From contig NC_135559.1 in the NCBI RefSeq assembly GCF_964340395.1, positions 20,892,611 to 20,956,610 on the forward strand: DNA of 64,000 nt, written 5' to 3'. The DNA is from Glandiceps talaboti. Taxonomy: Eukaryota > Hemichordata > Enteropneusta > Spengelidae. The position numbers and the translations under genes are program-made. The notes below the pieces were generated by a model, which saw nothing but the letters and a program-made list of their open reading frames with translations, was not told the DNA's origin and did not search any database. Shown piece after piece: positions 53,816 through 64,000 of this stretch. The stretch's first letter is position 1; the number at the start of each line of letters is the position of its first letter.

Positions 53816-54831
53816 TGCTCCTTACAGCAGTTTGTTTTTCCCGCATATGCATACATTACCCATAATCCTTTTAAGTATTCTGCAGATATCTGTGCAATGT
53901 GCACTCATGACTCATGAAAATCTGGAATGCACTGATCGAAGCCAATTGTACAGTTATACTATAAAAACAGGAGTTATGAGTATAATTGAAATAAAACAAG
54001 AGAATAAGAGATGAGGGCCCTCAGAATCGTCACGTAGAGTGATATAACAGTTACATGGATGCCGGGCATGTACCCATAGGTACGGGCCCGGGGGGGGGGG
54101 GGTTCTGCATGCCGAACGTCATTAAGTATTTCCTTTACTTTGGTGCTCATGATCGTAATTTGGATGATGCCCAAGATATTTGAGGCGTGAATACCTGTTG
54201 TTCTTCTAAAGGCTTGTTTATTACTGTGAAGATCACACCCTAACACTTAATTGTTCTATAAACGACACATGGACAAGAATACTATTCCCATAGAGGTTAG
54301 TCTAGTTAATTCCTGATGGACCGTATTTCGTTCAGCGTTACGTTGTACATAACACGGTCAGTCAGAAACTATAGACGACATGGACGACATGGATGCCATA
54401 TAATATTCCCAATAGTCACTCAATTTTACTTAGCTAGAAATAATGTCCACAGACTCAAATCTGTCAGCACGTCTCTACTGTGAGTTTGTTGACGCTATTG
54501 GCCGGTCAGGTTTGTTAAGAAGCTCCATACACTAGCAATATTTGTGGCCCAATTTTAAACTATTATTGGAAACGATTGTCATGTCATCTAAATCTGTATT
54601 ACTATGCATCAAACGCGTAGAAATGTGAAACACGTTTAGTGGTGGCGGTATGTAGTGCATAATGAAAAGGCGTACTACGAACATTTATTTCAAAATGAGC
54701 CCTGTGATATTACAATCTACGTACGTCCTAACCATGTAGTTCATATCATAAGCCTGCTTATATACATACATATGTATCGAATACACTAGCTACACGTATA
54801 GCGTTTATGTACGTATTGATTGCAAGCACGG

Positions 54832-55090
54832 TAGATTTGAATATTCATTTGTTTACTGCCCGGTTATGGGGGTGAACTCATGAATATATTCTGAACTAAA
54901 TGCAAATGTATTCAAATCACTTCCGACTCGCAATCTGAACTATTTTTCAGATCGAGTATAATCCGATTAGACAGGCGCTAATGGGAAAGTACAGAAACGT
55001 CCACCTCATCAGCATAAAAGTACAGAATTGAACTCAATCTGAACTATAGTACGGAAAGTGTCGTAAACTGTACTATTTTTTCTACTAGTG
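54832..55090 (-). repeat. CACTA terminal inverted repeat, outer right
   Basis: Complement of 19789-20047. Followed by the ACG target duplication. Confidence 0.9.
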
Positions 55091-56650
55091 ACGGGCAGAA
55101 GTGGACAGGTACTTCATCTCAAAAGTGACGGACAAGCAAGGGAAAAATGCCGTAACCCAATCTGATTAAAATCCGATGTAGATGTCGGCTAATCATTCAT
55201 TGCTATTTCACCTTCGTTATTTTGCTTGAATTGACCTTCTTGGTACATGTTTACATTTTTTAGCCTGATCGCCTCCTCTACATCTGAACTGGCGCACATG
55301 CAAACAAATTTCTGCTCAGTGAGACACACAGCCAACCAGGTTGCGTCTTACTTGTCATGGGTAACCCAGCCTTTAAAGCAATATGACTCGCTTACCAAAT
55401 TCATAAACTAGACTGTCGTATTCGTCTTAAAAGAAGCAAATCAGACTTTGACAACCATAGATTTTTGAGTAAATACCCATGTACACATAAAAATGGATAT
55501 TTCCGAGACTTAGTCATAGCTAAAAAAAGCGAGTGCATAGTTTTCAACAGAGATAGTAATCCAACAAAATTTTTCCGACGTCCTTGCTATTTGTGAGGCT
55601 GGCTAGCCACTTCGCTATAACACTGTGAGTAATCATAGACTGTACTGCGACGACACATGATACGTCTAGATCAAAGGGGGGGGGGAGGGGGCTAGCGTTC
55701 GTTCGATACTGACGTGGCCATTGAAAACCAGACTGCCGTATTTTTCTTAAAAGAAGCAAATCAAAGAGATGTAGCAATTTGAACCATGGATTTTGGATTA
55801 CATACATGTACACATAAAAACGGACATTTCCGGACCCGAGACTTATTCTAGCTCATCCTTATGATCAGTGGACTCACCCACATGCTATTTCATTGCCTCA
55901 TGTGTTGTCGTATCGTGAAGCCCTTTCTCATCCGATCTCTGTAAATTCGCGAGTATGAAAATATCAGATCATTTTCTATTAGAATTCAATAATTAGGAAT
56001 TAGTGACATTTTATATATAGAAAGTAGTGTGCTGTAGGTCGACAACACGAGACAGGGTGTGTTTAAATGTAAATATGGCTCTGAATTCATATGCTACAAG
56101 GTTCGACCAGGGATGTATAAACTTCATCCTAATATTTTTTATTGTCATTATTATATGATATTAAACCCCTTCCCTGTTTTATTTTCCTGACATGCAATTT
56201 TGAAATTACTTTTGTTATATTTTAGACTCTCACAAATTAAATGCAGAATTAAGTATGTACATATAAATTAAAGTTGTCAGTACAGTACATGTATTGTTTT
56301 TGTTGTCAACGGAATGGAGACACGACAATAATGATATCTCACAATAACTGATATTGTATTTTTATTTCAACTGAAAATTGCGTCGACTTCACGAAAAAAC
56401 AAGAATATACTCAAAAGATATTCATATTCCGGTGTTAATCTATCCTTTCAATTTATTTATAATCCAAACAAAAAAAATGTTTCCCTGATATTACCACATT
56501 TCTTGGCAAATTCCGATATACCGAACAATATAATAGCTATGACCTATCCAAAACTTGGGGAAATCTATATCAAATTTTTGATCCATTAACTCTGGGGATA
56601 CGCCCAAATGGTTAAAACCTCGACGCATAAGACATATCCATCCACCTGGT
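55091..56650. other. intronic stretch right of the CACTA element, with a 110-bp direct repeat
   Basis: CTTAAAAGAAGCAAATCA followed by CATGTACACATAAAAA-GGA and TTTCCG occurs at about 55425-55512 and again at 55746-55832, period about 320 bp. No gene recognised. Confidence 0.6.
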
Positions 56651-56719
56651 TAGTCAATTGTTCAGGCTTAGATATATGTCTGTAGTTGGCTCTTCGAAAA
56701 ACACAACAACTCTGACAGG

Positions 56720-56920
56720 CTGTGGTTGGAATTTATGGAAAGAATGGCGGGGGGGGGGGGGGGGCAATGAACATTCTGATGTTCTTAAGGGGGCCACGAA
56801 TAATTTATCCCATGATTTGACCGGAGCGGTTGTTTACCGAATGCATTTGTAAAACTTTCTGATGCCTATATTCAGTGATAGGGTGGGTGACTGACTAGAT
56901 TATGTTTATATATGTTTTAA

Positions 56921-57009
<89 letters not shown>

Positions 57010-57640
57010 AGTTTGCAAATTTGTTCACTACATTTACCTACAGTACATTTTATCATGAGGCAGTCAATAACCAAGCGAATGTGTGTCTACCAAAATATAT
57101 ATTTATAAGTTATTTAGTGTATATACGTAGACGATAAACCCATATAGTTGTATAAATAATTCATTGAGAGTACAATTGGGGTATCGATGACAATTTTCAA
57201 GTTCTTTGTGGCTTTCGATAATGTGCATGGTTTGAAATTGTATGTCACTAAATTCTCTCCTACATGTCCTTATTTAAAATAAATAAGTGATCAGCGTGGG
57301 AGGGGGTGCGCCCTCTCATACCAGCCCCACTAGCAATCATTGGGATGCTGTTTCTGGCCAAAATTAAGATTGAAAGAGAAAACCCTGGGCAAGTATTTCC
57401 AAATATAGGTTACAGCCCAATGTGATACATTAGTCTGCAAATTCCACATCTATTTGTAAAGAAATCTCTCATTGTTACGTTATATATGGATAGTAAAGTT
57501 GATTGTCACTTTTACTTTAATGTAGAGTACCACACAATTGTACATATCTAGTATGCAGGGAGTGGAAGTTCTATATAATTACACATATTAAAATATGTGA
57601 AGCCAGAGGGAAGGGCCTACCAAAATTCTTGGGTTCATTT
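56720..57640 (+). repeat. diverged copy of a repeat that also lies inside the CACTA element
   Basis: Colinear with 46765-47700 and 51195-52140: a G-run with a CATGA/CAATGA word, CCACGAATAATTT, GTTGTTTACC, a (CTGT)n(CT)n tract (56923-57006), TTGTTCACTACATTTACCTA, AATTTTCAAGTTCTTTGTGG and TTACAGCCCAATG. Clearly diverged, so a separate, older dispersed repeat that the CACTA element also carries. Confidence 0.75.
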
Positions 57641-57927
57641 CAGGAAGGTGGGATATGATATTTTTTGAGAAGGGGTAAAAAATCTGATTGCCTCTTGAAT
57701 TTATTGTTTATTTGTTTCTCCAGCTAATTGCAATAAACGTCAATTTGTCTAATAATAATAATTAGATTAGGCACATGAGAAGTTTGACGTCTGCAGGCAT
57801 CGTTAGCAATCTTTTGCAACCTTCCTTGGCATATGGTCGTTTAACGTTTGCTAGGAAATTGAGTACATATTTTAGATAATCCGATACTATAAGTTTGAGA
57901 TAAAAATACTCATATATCTTTAGATAC

Positions 57928-58320
57928 CTGCACAATAAGCCTTCGTACAACCGTTGACACTTCTTAATTTATAGACGTAGTATCCAGTACATTTCTTCAC
58001 TTCAATTTTCCAAGTGTCAAGACAGCTAAAACCGAGGGCGTCTCCACAGACTGTCCGTTCTTCAGGTGTATCTGTATCTGGGTGACTACCCATCATATAT
58101 ATTGGTATATGTGTACCACAGGTGTATGCCCGAGGAACAGCTTCATCAGTAGCTAATTGCCCACCAGCGCCGCTTATAAATCGATACCACTGGAATGGTA
58201 GGTTATCATCGCATAACATATACTCAGGTGCCAATGTTTGGTCGGTTTCAAAAGCGGTACTGCGGATTTCGTCGTCGATATCAACATAATTGGCACATGG
58301 ATCGGGTTCTTGGCCAACAA
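57928..58320 (-). CDS. VWDE-like gene, D8C-domain exon
   Basis: Internal exon of a minus-strand gene. The acceptor is a pyrimidine-rich ...ttttacag just above 58320 and the donor is GTATCT just below 57928. It opens with two bases completing a codon, holds 130 codons, and leaves one base (G). The peptide has a D8C domain: a DPCANYVDIDD entry, RSTAFE, CDDNLPFQWYRF, a GAGGQL turn, CGTHIPIYM, GSHP, then paired cysteines (RTVCGDALGFSCLDTWKIEV, KKCTGYYVYKL, NGCTKAYC). This order is the eight-cysteine domain of uromodulin, OIT3, GP2 and the N-terminal part of VWDE. Such proteins are secreted or matrix-associated; no function beyond that is inferred. The leftover G joins exactly with the CT that opens the exon at 16848, about 41 kb downstream. 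Together with the VWD piece further on, VWDE-like is the best family call. Confidence is high for the exon and moderate for orthology. Confidence 0.9.
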
Positions 58321-58439
58321 CTGTAAAACGAATTTGAGATAATACTTAGTTAGAACATATATACAGAAAAAATGTGATTTACTTCGAGCATTTTTACCTT
58401 CCGTAAGGAAGGTTATACATTAGGGGTGGAAAAGTCTGT

Positions 58440-58740
58440 CTGTCTGTCTGTATCATCGTTTTCTCCAAAACGACTGGCTCAATTCAAACGACAGTTTGTA
58501 AATGTGTTTCGTAGGGTAATGGCAAGAACTGATTAAGTTTTCGTCAACATCTCATGAATATTAATGAGCAATTTACGTAATTAATGGTTTTCGGTAATTA
58601 GGCTATACGTCAAGAATGCACACTTTAAATTCATTGTAACTTGGTACATACATGAAGCGCACCTGTCCTGAAAATATTATAGATTTAGCTTGTAGTTTGA
58701 TAAGTTATTAGCATATTTTTGGTAATAAGACGTGGAGGCC
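58440..58740 (-). repeat. inverted copy of the (CAGA)n-tailed family
   Basis: Starts with (TGTC)n (CAGA on the minus strand), then the complement of the GTTTTGGAGAAAACGATGAT tail, then the TAATTA/GGTAATTAGGCT body. Preceded by a small palindrome CCTTCCGTAAGGAAGG at about 58400. Confidence 0.65.
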
Positions 58741-60590
58741 ACACAAAAGAAATCCGTTGTTTCTGGTCAGAAAATGTTACCTAAGTAAATTCCCTAAAGT
58801 AGCATTTAATGTAGGGAAAGTTATTTTGTGTTTTCCCTTGGATCTGCAGTCTGCATTGGCTGGACAAACAGGAGAGAAAAAAGATCGAAACTAGGTATTC
58901 AAGTGATGCAAACTGACCAGAAAACTTTTTTTTTCTTGGTCTTACAAACTCCTACATAACAAAATAGCATTTTTCTATAGGTTTACAATGGGTGCGGAGT
59001 TCACAAACTTAAACAGGTGAAATATTTATTTCACTTTGTCAAATATGGACATCAAATATCATTTTCCACATTTCACACACTAATGCGCAGATGAATAAAG
59101 AGAAATCGGAACTGTTTAGATTTTCGATTAGAAGTTTAGGAAGTATTATTTTGACCTCGAACCATCTCCTTTTTACCTGTGTTCTTTTCCGATTTCTCCC
59201 GATGACAAACTACCGCTGTTTGGTGCAAGGCATGTAATCGTTTATCTAGAACAGTATCTCAGGAAATAAATGCGGTCTCACATATTTATCAAGTGTAATA
59301 ATCTACCATTTATACCAAAATGTATGTGGTCAAAATATGGAAAATAGTCCAAACGAAAGAGTTTGTTGAAATAGAGAGATTTCTTGTTACATTCGATATG
59401 TATGATCGTTTCAAGTCAACGATGTATAAAAGGAGGAAATAACACAACATTCAACCGTGTACATAAGATGAGATGAGATGTGATGAGGTGAGATAAGTTG
59501 ATAAGTAAAAAAAATGTATATCGTGCCACTGAAAATCAAAGAAATTATTTTTCAGAGGCACTTCGCAAATCATAAAAATGAAATAAAGCCTGTCTATTAA
59601 AATACACAAAAAACAATATTGTAAACCGGATTATTCTACTATAAACACACTAAATTGATTATGAAAAGATGAAACAAAAAAAAAAAATATTTAAAAGACT
59701 ATCAGGTGTAAAAGAAATATAGATGGAATTGTTAGATATTGTTGAAGAACTCAACCTGAAAATTTCTCATTAAAGGTTCAAACTAAAACTGATATACAAT
59801 TAAAAGTATGCTTCCTTAAAAAGATAAGTCTTGACACTTCGTTAAAAAGGAAGTAAGGTTACTGTTCTTCATTGTTTGATTTCATATGGTAATCTATTCC
59901 ATTGCTCAAGTGTGGCAGTTACACATGCTCGTTTTTCGTAAGTAAGGGACCGGCCAGTTCCTTTGGCCTGGGGGGGGGGGGGCGTGCATTGGTGGGATTT
60001 CACCCAGTTTTTTGAATTGGCAGTAGGGGGGGGGATCATGCTGTTTTGAAAATTGTGAATGGGGGGTCATTATGTTTTGGATTGTGATGGAAGATAACAA
60101 TCCTTTTCTACAATGGCACATAGCCTTGTCTGAAATGTGGTCATCTAAATATTTGTTCTTGTCCCTGTTTCTTACATGAATTCTTTAATATTGCTTATAA
60201 GTCCAAACATTACAATACATATACAAATACATGTATTACCAAGCTACCACACTAGTTACAGAACATGTCATATAAATGCTTGGCTGTTTCACAATCAATG
60301 ATTCACTTATATTGCACTTTTGGGGCAAAAGTGAACTTGAAGGTTTCGTAATGGTAATCTTCATAGATAGTTTATAAAAGAAATTAATCTAAATTGTTCT
60401 ACTCGTCAGTATGAACTTGTCAGAAGGGATTAATACACTTTCTACTTTGGACACTACATGTTATTGACACCACAGATCACCACATCTCATCAGATTCCAG
60501 TTTCTACTATACACTAGGTATGACCACCTAAAGTTCTGGAACATACCAGTGACTTTGCTATACGTTTAATATTAATGCCCCATTACCAAT
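58741..60590. other. intronic stretch, nothing recognised
   Basis: AT-rich with homopolymers and a short GATGA-type simple repeat at about 59468-59510. No exon fitting the gene was seen. Confidence 0.5.
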
Positions 60591-60599
60591 GTTACGGGC

Positions 60600-61310
60600 C
60601 CATTTTTACGTGACATGGGAAACTCATTTAAATCTTACATTTATGTTAGCTTTTCGAAGCTTAGAAATATTACCTCAAAGGCTATGAATAACCTAAAAAT
60701 TGCCTTAATAGAAGCCAAAAAACTCAAGATCTGACAGGGGGATAACCCCAAGAACTCCCTCACCCCCCAGAGGTCACCCATGCATTCAACCAACAATCGG
60801 ATGCACCAACAACCTTTTTAAGAACATATTTCAACCCTATGTAAGTTATAAAGAATTACTTATAGTTTCTGATACTTGATGGTGCTGTCTTGTAAAGCAA
60901 GGATTAAGTTATTGCTTGAAAGCGTCTGAAGAGCCTAAATATTGGCTTTAAGAGTAACAATCCTCCAGGGCTTCTAAAGGGAGACCCCTTGGACCCCCCC
61001 CCCACATGAGGTGGACATATCCCAGTCTACCCCCTACCTCGTAATGTCAAGATGCTATCAAAGTACATTTCAAAAGTATTTCAACCCTATGTAGTTGCTT
61101 TTTACATGTTGGCGCTGTCTTGTAAAGCTTGGAAATTATTGTCTGAAGCTAGGGTCTGAATAGTCTCAAAATTGACTTTTCAGAGTAAAAAAACCCCAGG
61201 GCTTCTACGGGAGACCCCATAGGACCCCTACCCCATAAGAGATGTACATATTTCCTTCTCAAGCTTTTCCCTTCCTTTCACTGCCAAGATGCTATTGAAC
61301 TCCTTTGGAA
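60600..61310 (+). repeat. tandem repeat, about 230-240-bp unit, three copies
   Basis: TTTCAACCCTATGTA, GGTGCTGTCTTGTAAAGC, CCAGGGCTTCTA-GGGAGACC and GGACCCC-CCCCA blocks recur in order near 60830, 61080 and (partly) 60600. No coding potential. Confidence 0.75.
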
Positions 61311-61480
61311 TATATTTACCCTGTGAAGTCAATAATTATAATTATGAAAGTGCTATCGCAGGATCTTATAAAGTAGTTGCAGTTGATTTTCCAAACAAAA
61401 ATTCTCTGGTTTTATACCATAAATCAGGTTTTTTTACGTTGATTTTGGAAAGGACTCTTGGATTACAGAATTACTTTCAC

Positions 61481-61627
61481 CGTGTGTAGACATCAAGCAA
61501 CATACAGCGTTACAAGTTTGTGGGACACTAGTCTTGAGGCTATTCATTTCAGTACGTGTATCTCGCATTGGTACGGCTCCAAATTTGACATTAACGGCAA
61601 CAGCTGTATCCGACTGACCATAATCAA
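61481..61627 (-). CDS. VWDE-like gene, probable exon 5' of the D8C exon
   Basis: 147-bp open stretch between acceptor tttgttcacacag and donor GTGAAA. It opens with two bases (TT), has 48 codons, and ends with one base (G). That fits the TT opening of the D8C exon and gives a valine at the junction. The peptide contains DYGQSDTAVAVNVKFGAVPM, RDTRTEMNSLKTSVPQ and CNAVCCLMSTH, so it is cysteine-bearing and compositionally unlike translated intron. No domain recognised. Phase agreement has a one-in-three chance by luck, so this is probable, not certain. Confidence 0.5.
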
Positions 61628-61926
61628 CTGTGTGAACAAAGCACCATATTACAAACACAATATGTGAATGTACCATATATTATTACTGACATAGACTGTT
61701 CAGTTGTATCAAAGCATGAGTTCCAACTACCGTTATTATATCCATTGAGCTAGTTTATGCCAAACTGTGATCTATGAATTCAATAGATAACAACAGATAA
61801 CCTCTAAACGAGAGGGACACATTCACACAAACATCATTTTCATACAGCACTCAAATTATTTTTATTATTTCCAAAACAAGCTCTTCTTCATTTTTGAAGT
61901 TTTTGTTTCCACACCCACACCCACAC

Positions 61927-62156
<230 letters not shown>

Positions 62157-62858
62157 TTGGTGAGTATCAATCTGCTAAGACAGTGCTCTATACCGCAGTG
62201 GCAGAGCGCAATAGTTTAGTAGTAGTAGTACTGGAACTCTTTCTTGGTTGTAACTCGGAGTTTCATGCATCGTGCGATAATCAGACAACTTAGCAATGGA
62301 ATTGTGTGAATCTCAATCACCAAGATGCTAAGTATTTATGACAAAAATAAGATTGCATTTGAATACTAAAAATTACTATACATGTGAGATTGAATTTTGA
62401 ATACTGGTGAAACCGAAAGAAAAAAAAAGATGCATTCAGAAAAAAGTGATGTTGGTTACGTTGCTAGCAATCAACATGTGTATGTGTACGTGTCACTGGC
62501 ATCCATTACATGGGTGTTAATTTTGTGTTACAATTATTGTAACTGTGTTGATGGTTTTGATGGGAAAAGACAAATCTCAACTGAAAATACAATTTTTATC
62601 ATCAACTATAAATCATCATGTGGATGAGGGCGGGGATACCCAGATTTCGAGAATGAAGTAAACTGGCAAATGATGTTTCTTATCACCAAATATGACATTT
62701 GATCAACCCTGATATACCATACTAGAATTAGTGTAATAAAACAATCAATTACAGACTGCTTAGGTTATCACCACAAAAATATCAACAGTTATGTATGAAA
62801 CTTTGCTCCTTTAATTACACCTACTTTGCTGGTGTGCTCTTTTCAAAGGCGTCTTTAC

Positions 62859-63001
62859 ATGTAAGTTCTATAGCACACTCTTCATGTGCTGATGAGTATA
62901 AATTAGCCTCACAGTCAAAATCAGTTTTAGCCAGTGTGAGAATATTCTCATATAGAGTCTCTGATTCAGCGTCATATATGAAAGTACTCAATAAATAATG
63001 T
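62859..63001 (-). CDS. tentative exon of the same or a neighbouring minus-strand gene
   Basis: An open frame without a start codon. The acceptor is ...taatgtag above 63001. The peptide reads HYLLSTFIYDAESETLYENI then LTLAKTDFDCEANL and SSAHEECAIELT. Two readings are possible. A donor (CAT|GTAAAG) at 62858 leaves one base and joins in phase with the exon at 61627. Or the frame reads on to a TAG at 62821-62823 and this is the last exon of a separate upstream gene. Acidic and cysteine-bearing, with no family recognised. Confidence 0.4.
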
Positions 63002-63065
63002 CTACATTAGATTACAGGAAATGGCTCTATTTCACAACTTCTTGTGGAGAGAAGGAATGTCTCAC

Positions 63066-63094
63066 CCTTTATTTTCTTTGGCGAAAAAGATAAC
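63066..63094 (-). CDS. tentative 29-nt micro-exon
   Basis: Acceptor tctatttcag and donor GTGAGA enclose nine codons (VIFFAKENK) plus GG. It is phase 0 on the 5' side, matching the end of the candidate exon at 63242. The leftover GG plus the A opening the exon at 63001 gives glycine. The evidence is splice consensus and phase only, and so short an exon could be coincidence. Confidence 0.3.
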
Positions 63095-63241
63095 CTGAAA
63101 TAGATTTAAAAACTTGTTACTCATACTTATGTATGTCAGAGTAGGTCAAATGATGAAAATGTGACTTGGAGAAAGATTTTAGACCCTTTTAACAGTCTGT
63201 AGAAATTGCATTTTATGTTGGGTGTGACGTGAGACCATTAC

Positions 63242-63362
63242 CCCAGTCTCAATAGTACTATAGCTTGTTTGACTATTTAATTTGGCTGTCGTGATTTTCC
63301 AATTTGAGGCTGAATCAGAGGCTCTACGTAAGACTAGCCTCTGATTAGACTGGAAACTGTTT
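63242..63362 (-). CDS. tentative exon at the right edge
   Basis: Acceptor aaaagcag and donor GTAATG enclose one base plus 40 codons (NSFQSNQRLVLRRASDSASN, then WKITTAKLNSQ...STIETG), ending in phase 0. The W-K-I-T-T-A-K-L and S-T-I-E-T-G alternation suggests beta strands. The domain is unrecognised and the upstream part would lie outside the window or was not found. Confidence 0.3.
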
Positions 63363-63422
63363 CTGCTTTTAGAACCAACTATATATATGTTCTGTGCTGC
63401 ATAAAAGCATTTTTGATGCATA

Positions 63423-64000
63423 CGTATATATATACGTATTGTTGTCAGTCACCATTTTGAGGGTTGCTCTCGATGAGGGCTCCATAATACTCCTTCCATT
63501 CATTGCCCGAATTAATATGCTTTGATAGATCAATGCCACTACATTGTCTGCCGTGAATTCGATATATTTTCAAGTGCCCCCTGTTTATCACCGCTTTTTT
63601 TTAAACTTCATCTCCAAATATTTCAAGTACCCCCCCCCCCCACTAAAACCAGCTTTCTTGCACAGTTACACATGGCATCGTGATTTCAACATACGCGCAT
63701 GAAACTCGTAACACATTGTTACGTAGGTTTTCAAAACATCATATAGTCTTGGTTACCGGCAGTAATTATTGTTGCCTAGAATTGATGTGTAAACAATACA
63801 CACATTTTGTTACCAAGGACACATACAGGCGTAGTGTCAAAATCGTTCACAAATGCACACCATCGTAGCGTGCAGACATTGTAAACGTGCGTTCAGACAA
63901 GGGGATGGAGAATACAGATGTGGACAAGTATATGTTGGCGCATCCTAACAGAGGTTGTGGGAGAGGGAGCCACATTGCTGGGAGAAGCGTACACAACCAA
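63423..64000. other. right edge, nothing recognised
   Basis: No splice-bounded open frame or repeat could be supported here. Confidence 0.4.

Overview
This is a eukaryotic, AT-rich window full of transposons and microsatellites. It looks like a marine invertebrate genome. The host gene and element types would suit a non-vertebrate deuterostome such as a hemichordate or lancelet, but I cannot fix the species. There is no bacterial-style gene organisation; nearly all long open frames are microsatellite translations or transposon debris.

Host gene: one minus-strand gene runs through most of the window. Six exons (58320-57928, 16848-16562, 15002-14916, 1333-1013, 586-513, 170-89) have GT-AG borders and every junction phase agrees. 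They encode, in order, a D8C domain (uromodulin/OIT3/VWDE type), a cysteine-poor beta region, and the start of a VWD domain with a GDPHYTTFDGR-type motif. This is a VWDE-like secreted or matrix protein. A seventh probable exon (61627-61481) and three more tentative ones (63362-62859) lie upstream. Both gene ends fall outside the window.

The 41-kb intron: between exons 57928 and 16848 lies a giant CACTA (EnSpm/CMC) transposon, 19789-55090. It has 259-bp terminal inverted repeats starting CACTAG and a 3-bp target duplication (ACG). What first looks like a 13-kb tandem duplication plus a 4.4-kb tandem duplication is a second, almost identical 17.8-kb copy (32861-50653). This copy is inserted into the first with its own 3-bp duplication (ATG). 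No transposase was recognised; both copies carry decayed non-LTR retrotransposon pieces. Comparing the two copies shows recent events: an 18-bp palindromic insertion with an 8-bp duplication present in only one copy, an inverted hairpin loop, and a 292-bp tandem duplication.

The 1.6-10 kb block (another intron): two 1301-bp inverted arms of a Penelope-like element (3' half of the ORF with a Cys motif and GIY-YIG-like region) flank a decayed Ty3/gypsy remnant. Each arm ends in a sequence that folds as a type I hammerhead ribozyme. The left arm is split by a 2.5-kb foldback element flanked by 230-bp direct repeats.

The rest is intronic: diverged tandem repeats (10.3-10.9, 13.7-14.3, 15.1-15.6, 17.8-18.6, 60.6-61.3 kb), hairpin MITEs and long (TA)n, (CT)n, (CA)n and (CAGA)n tracts.
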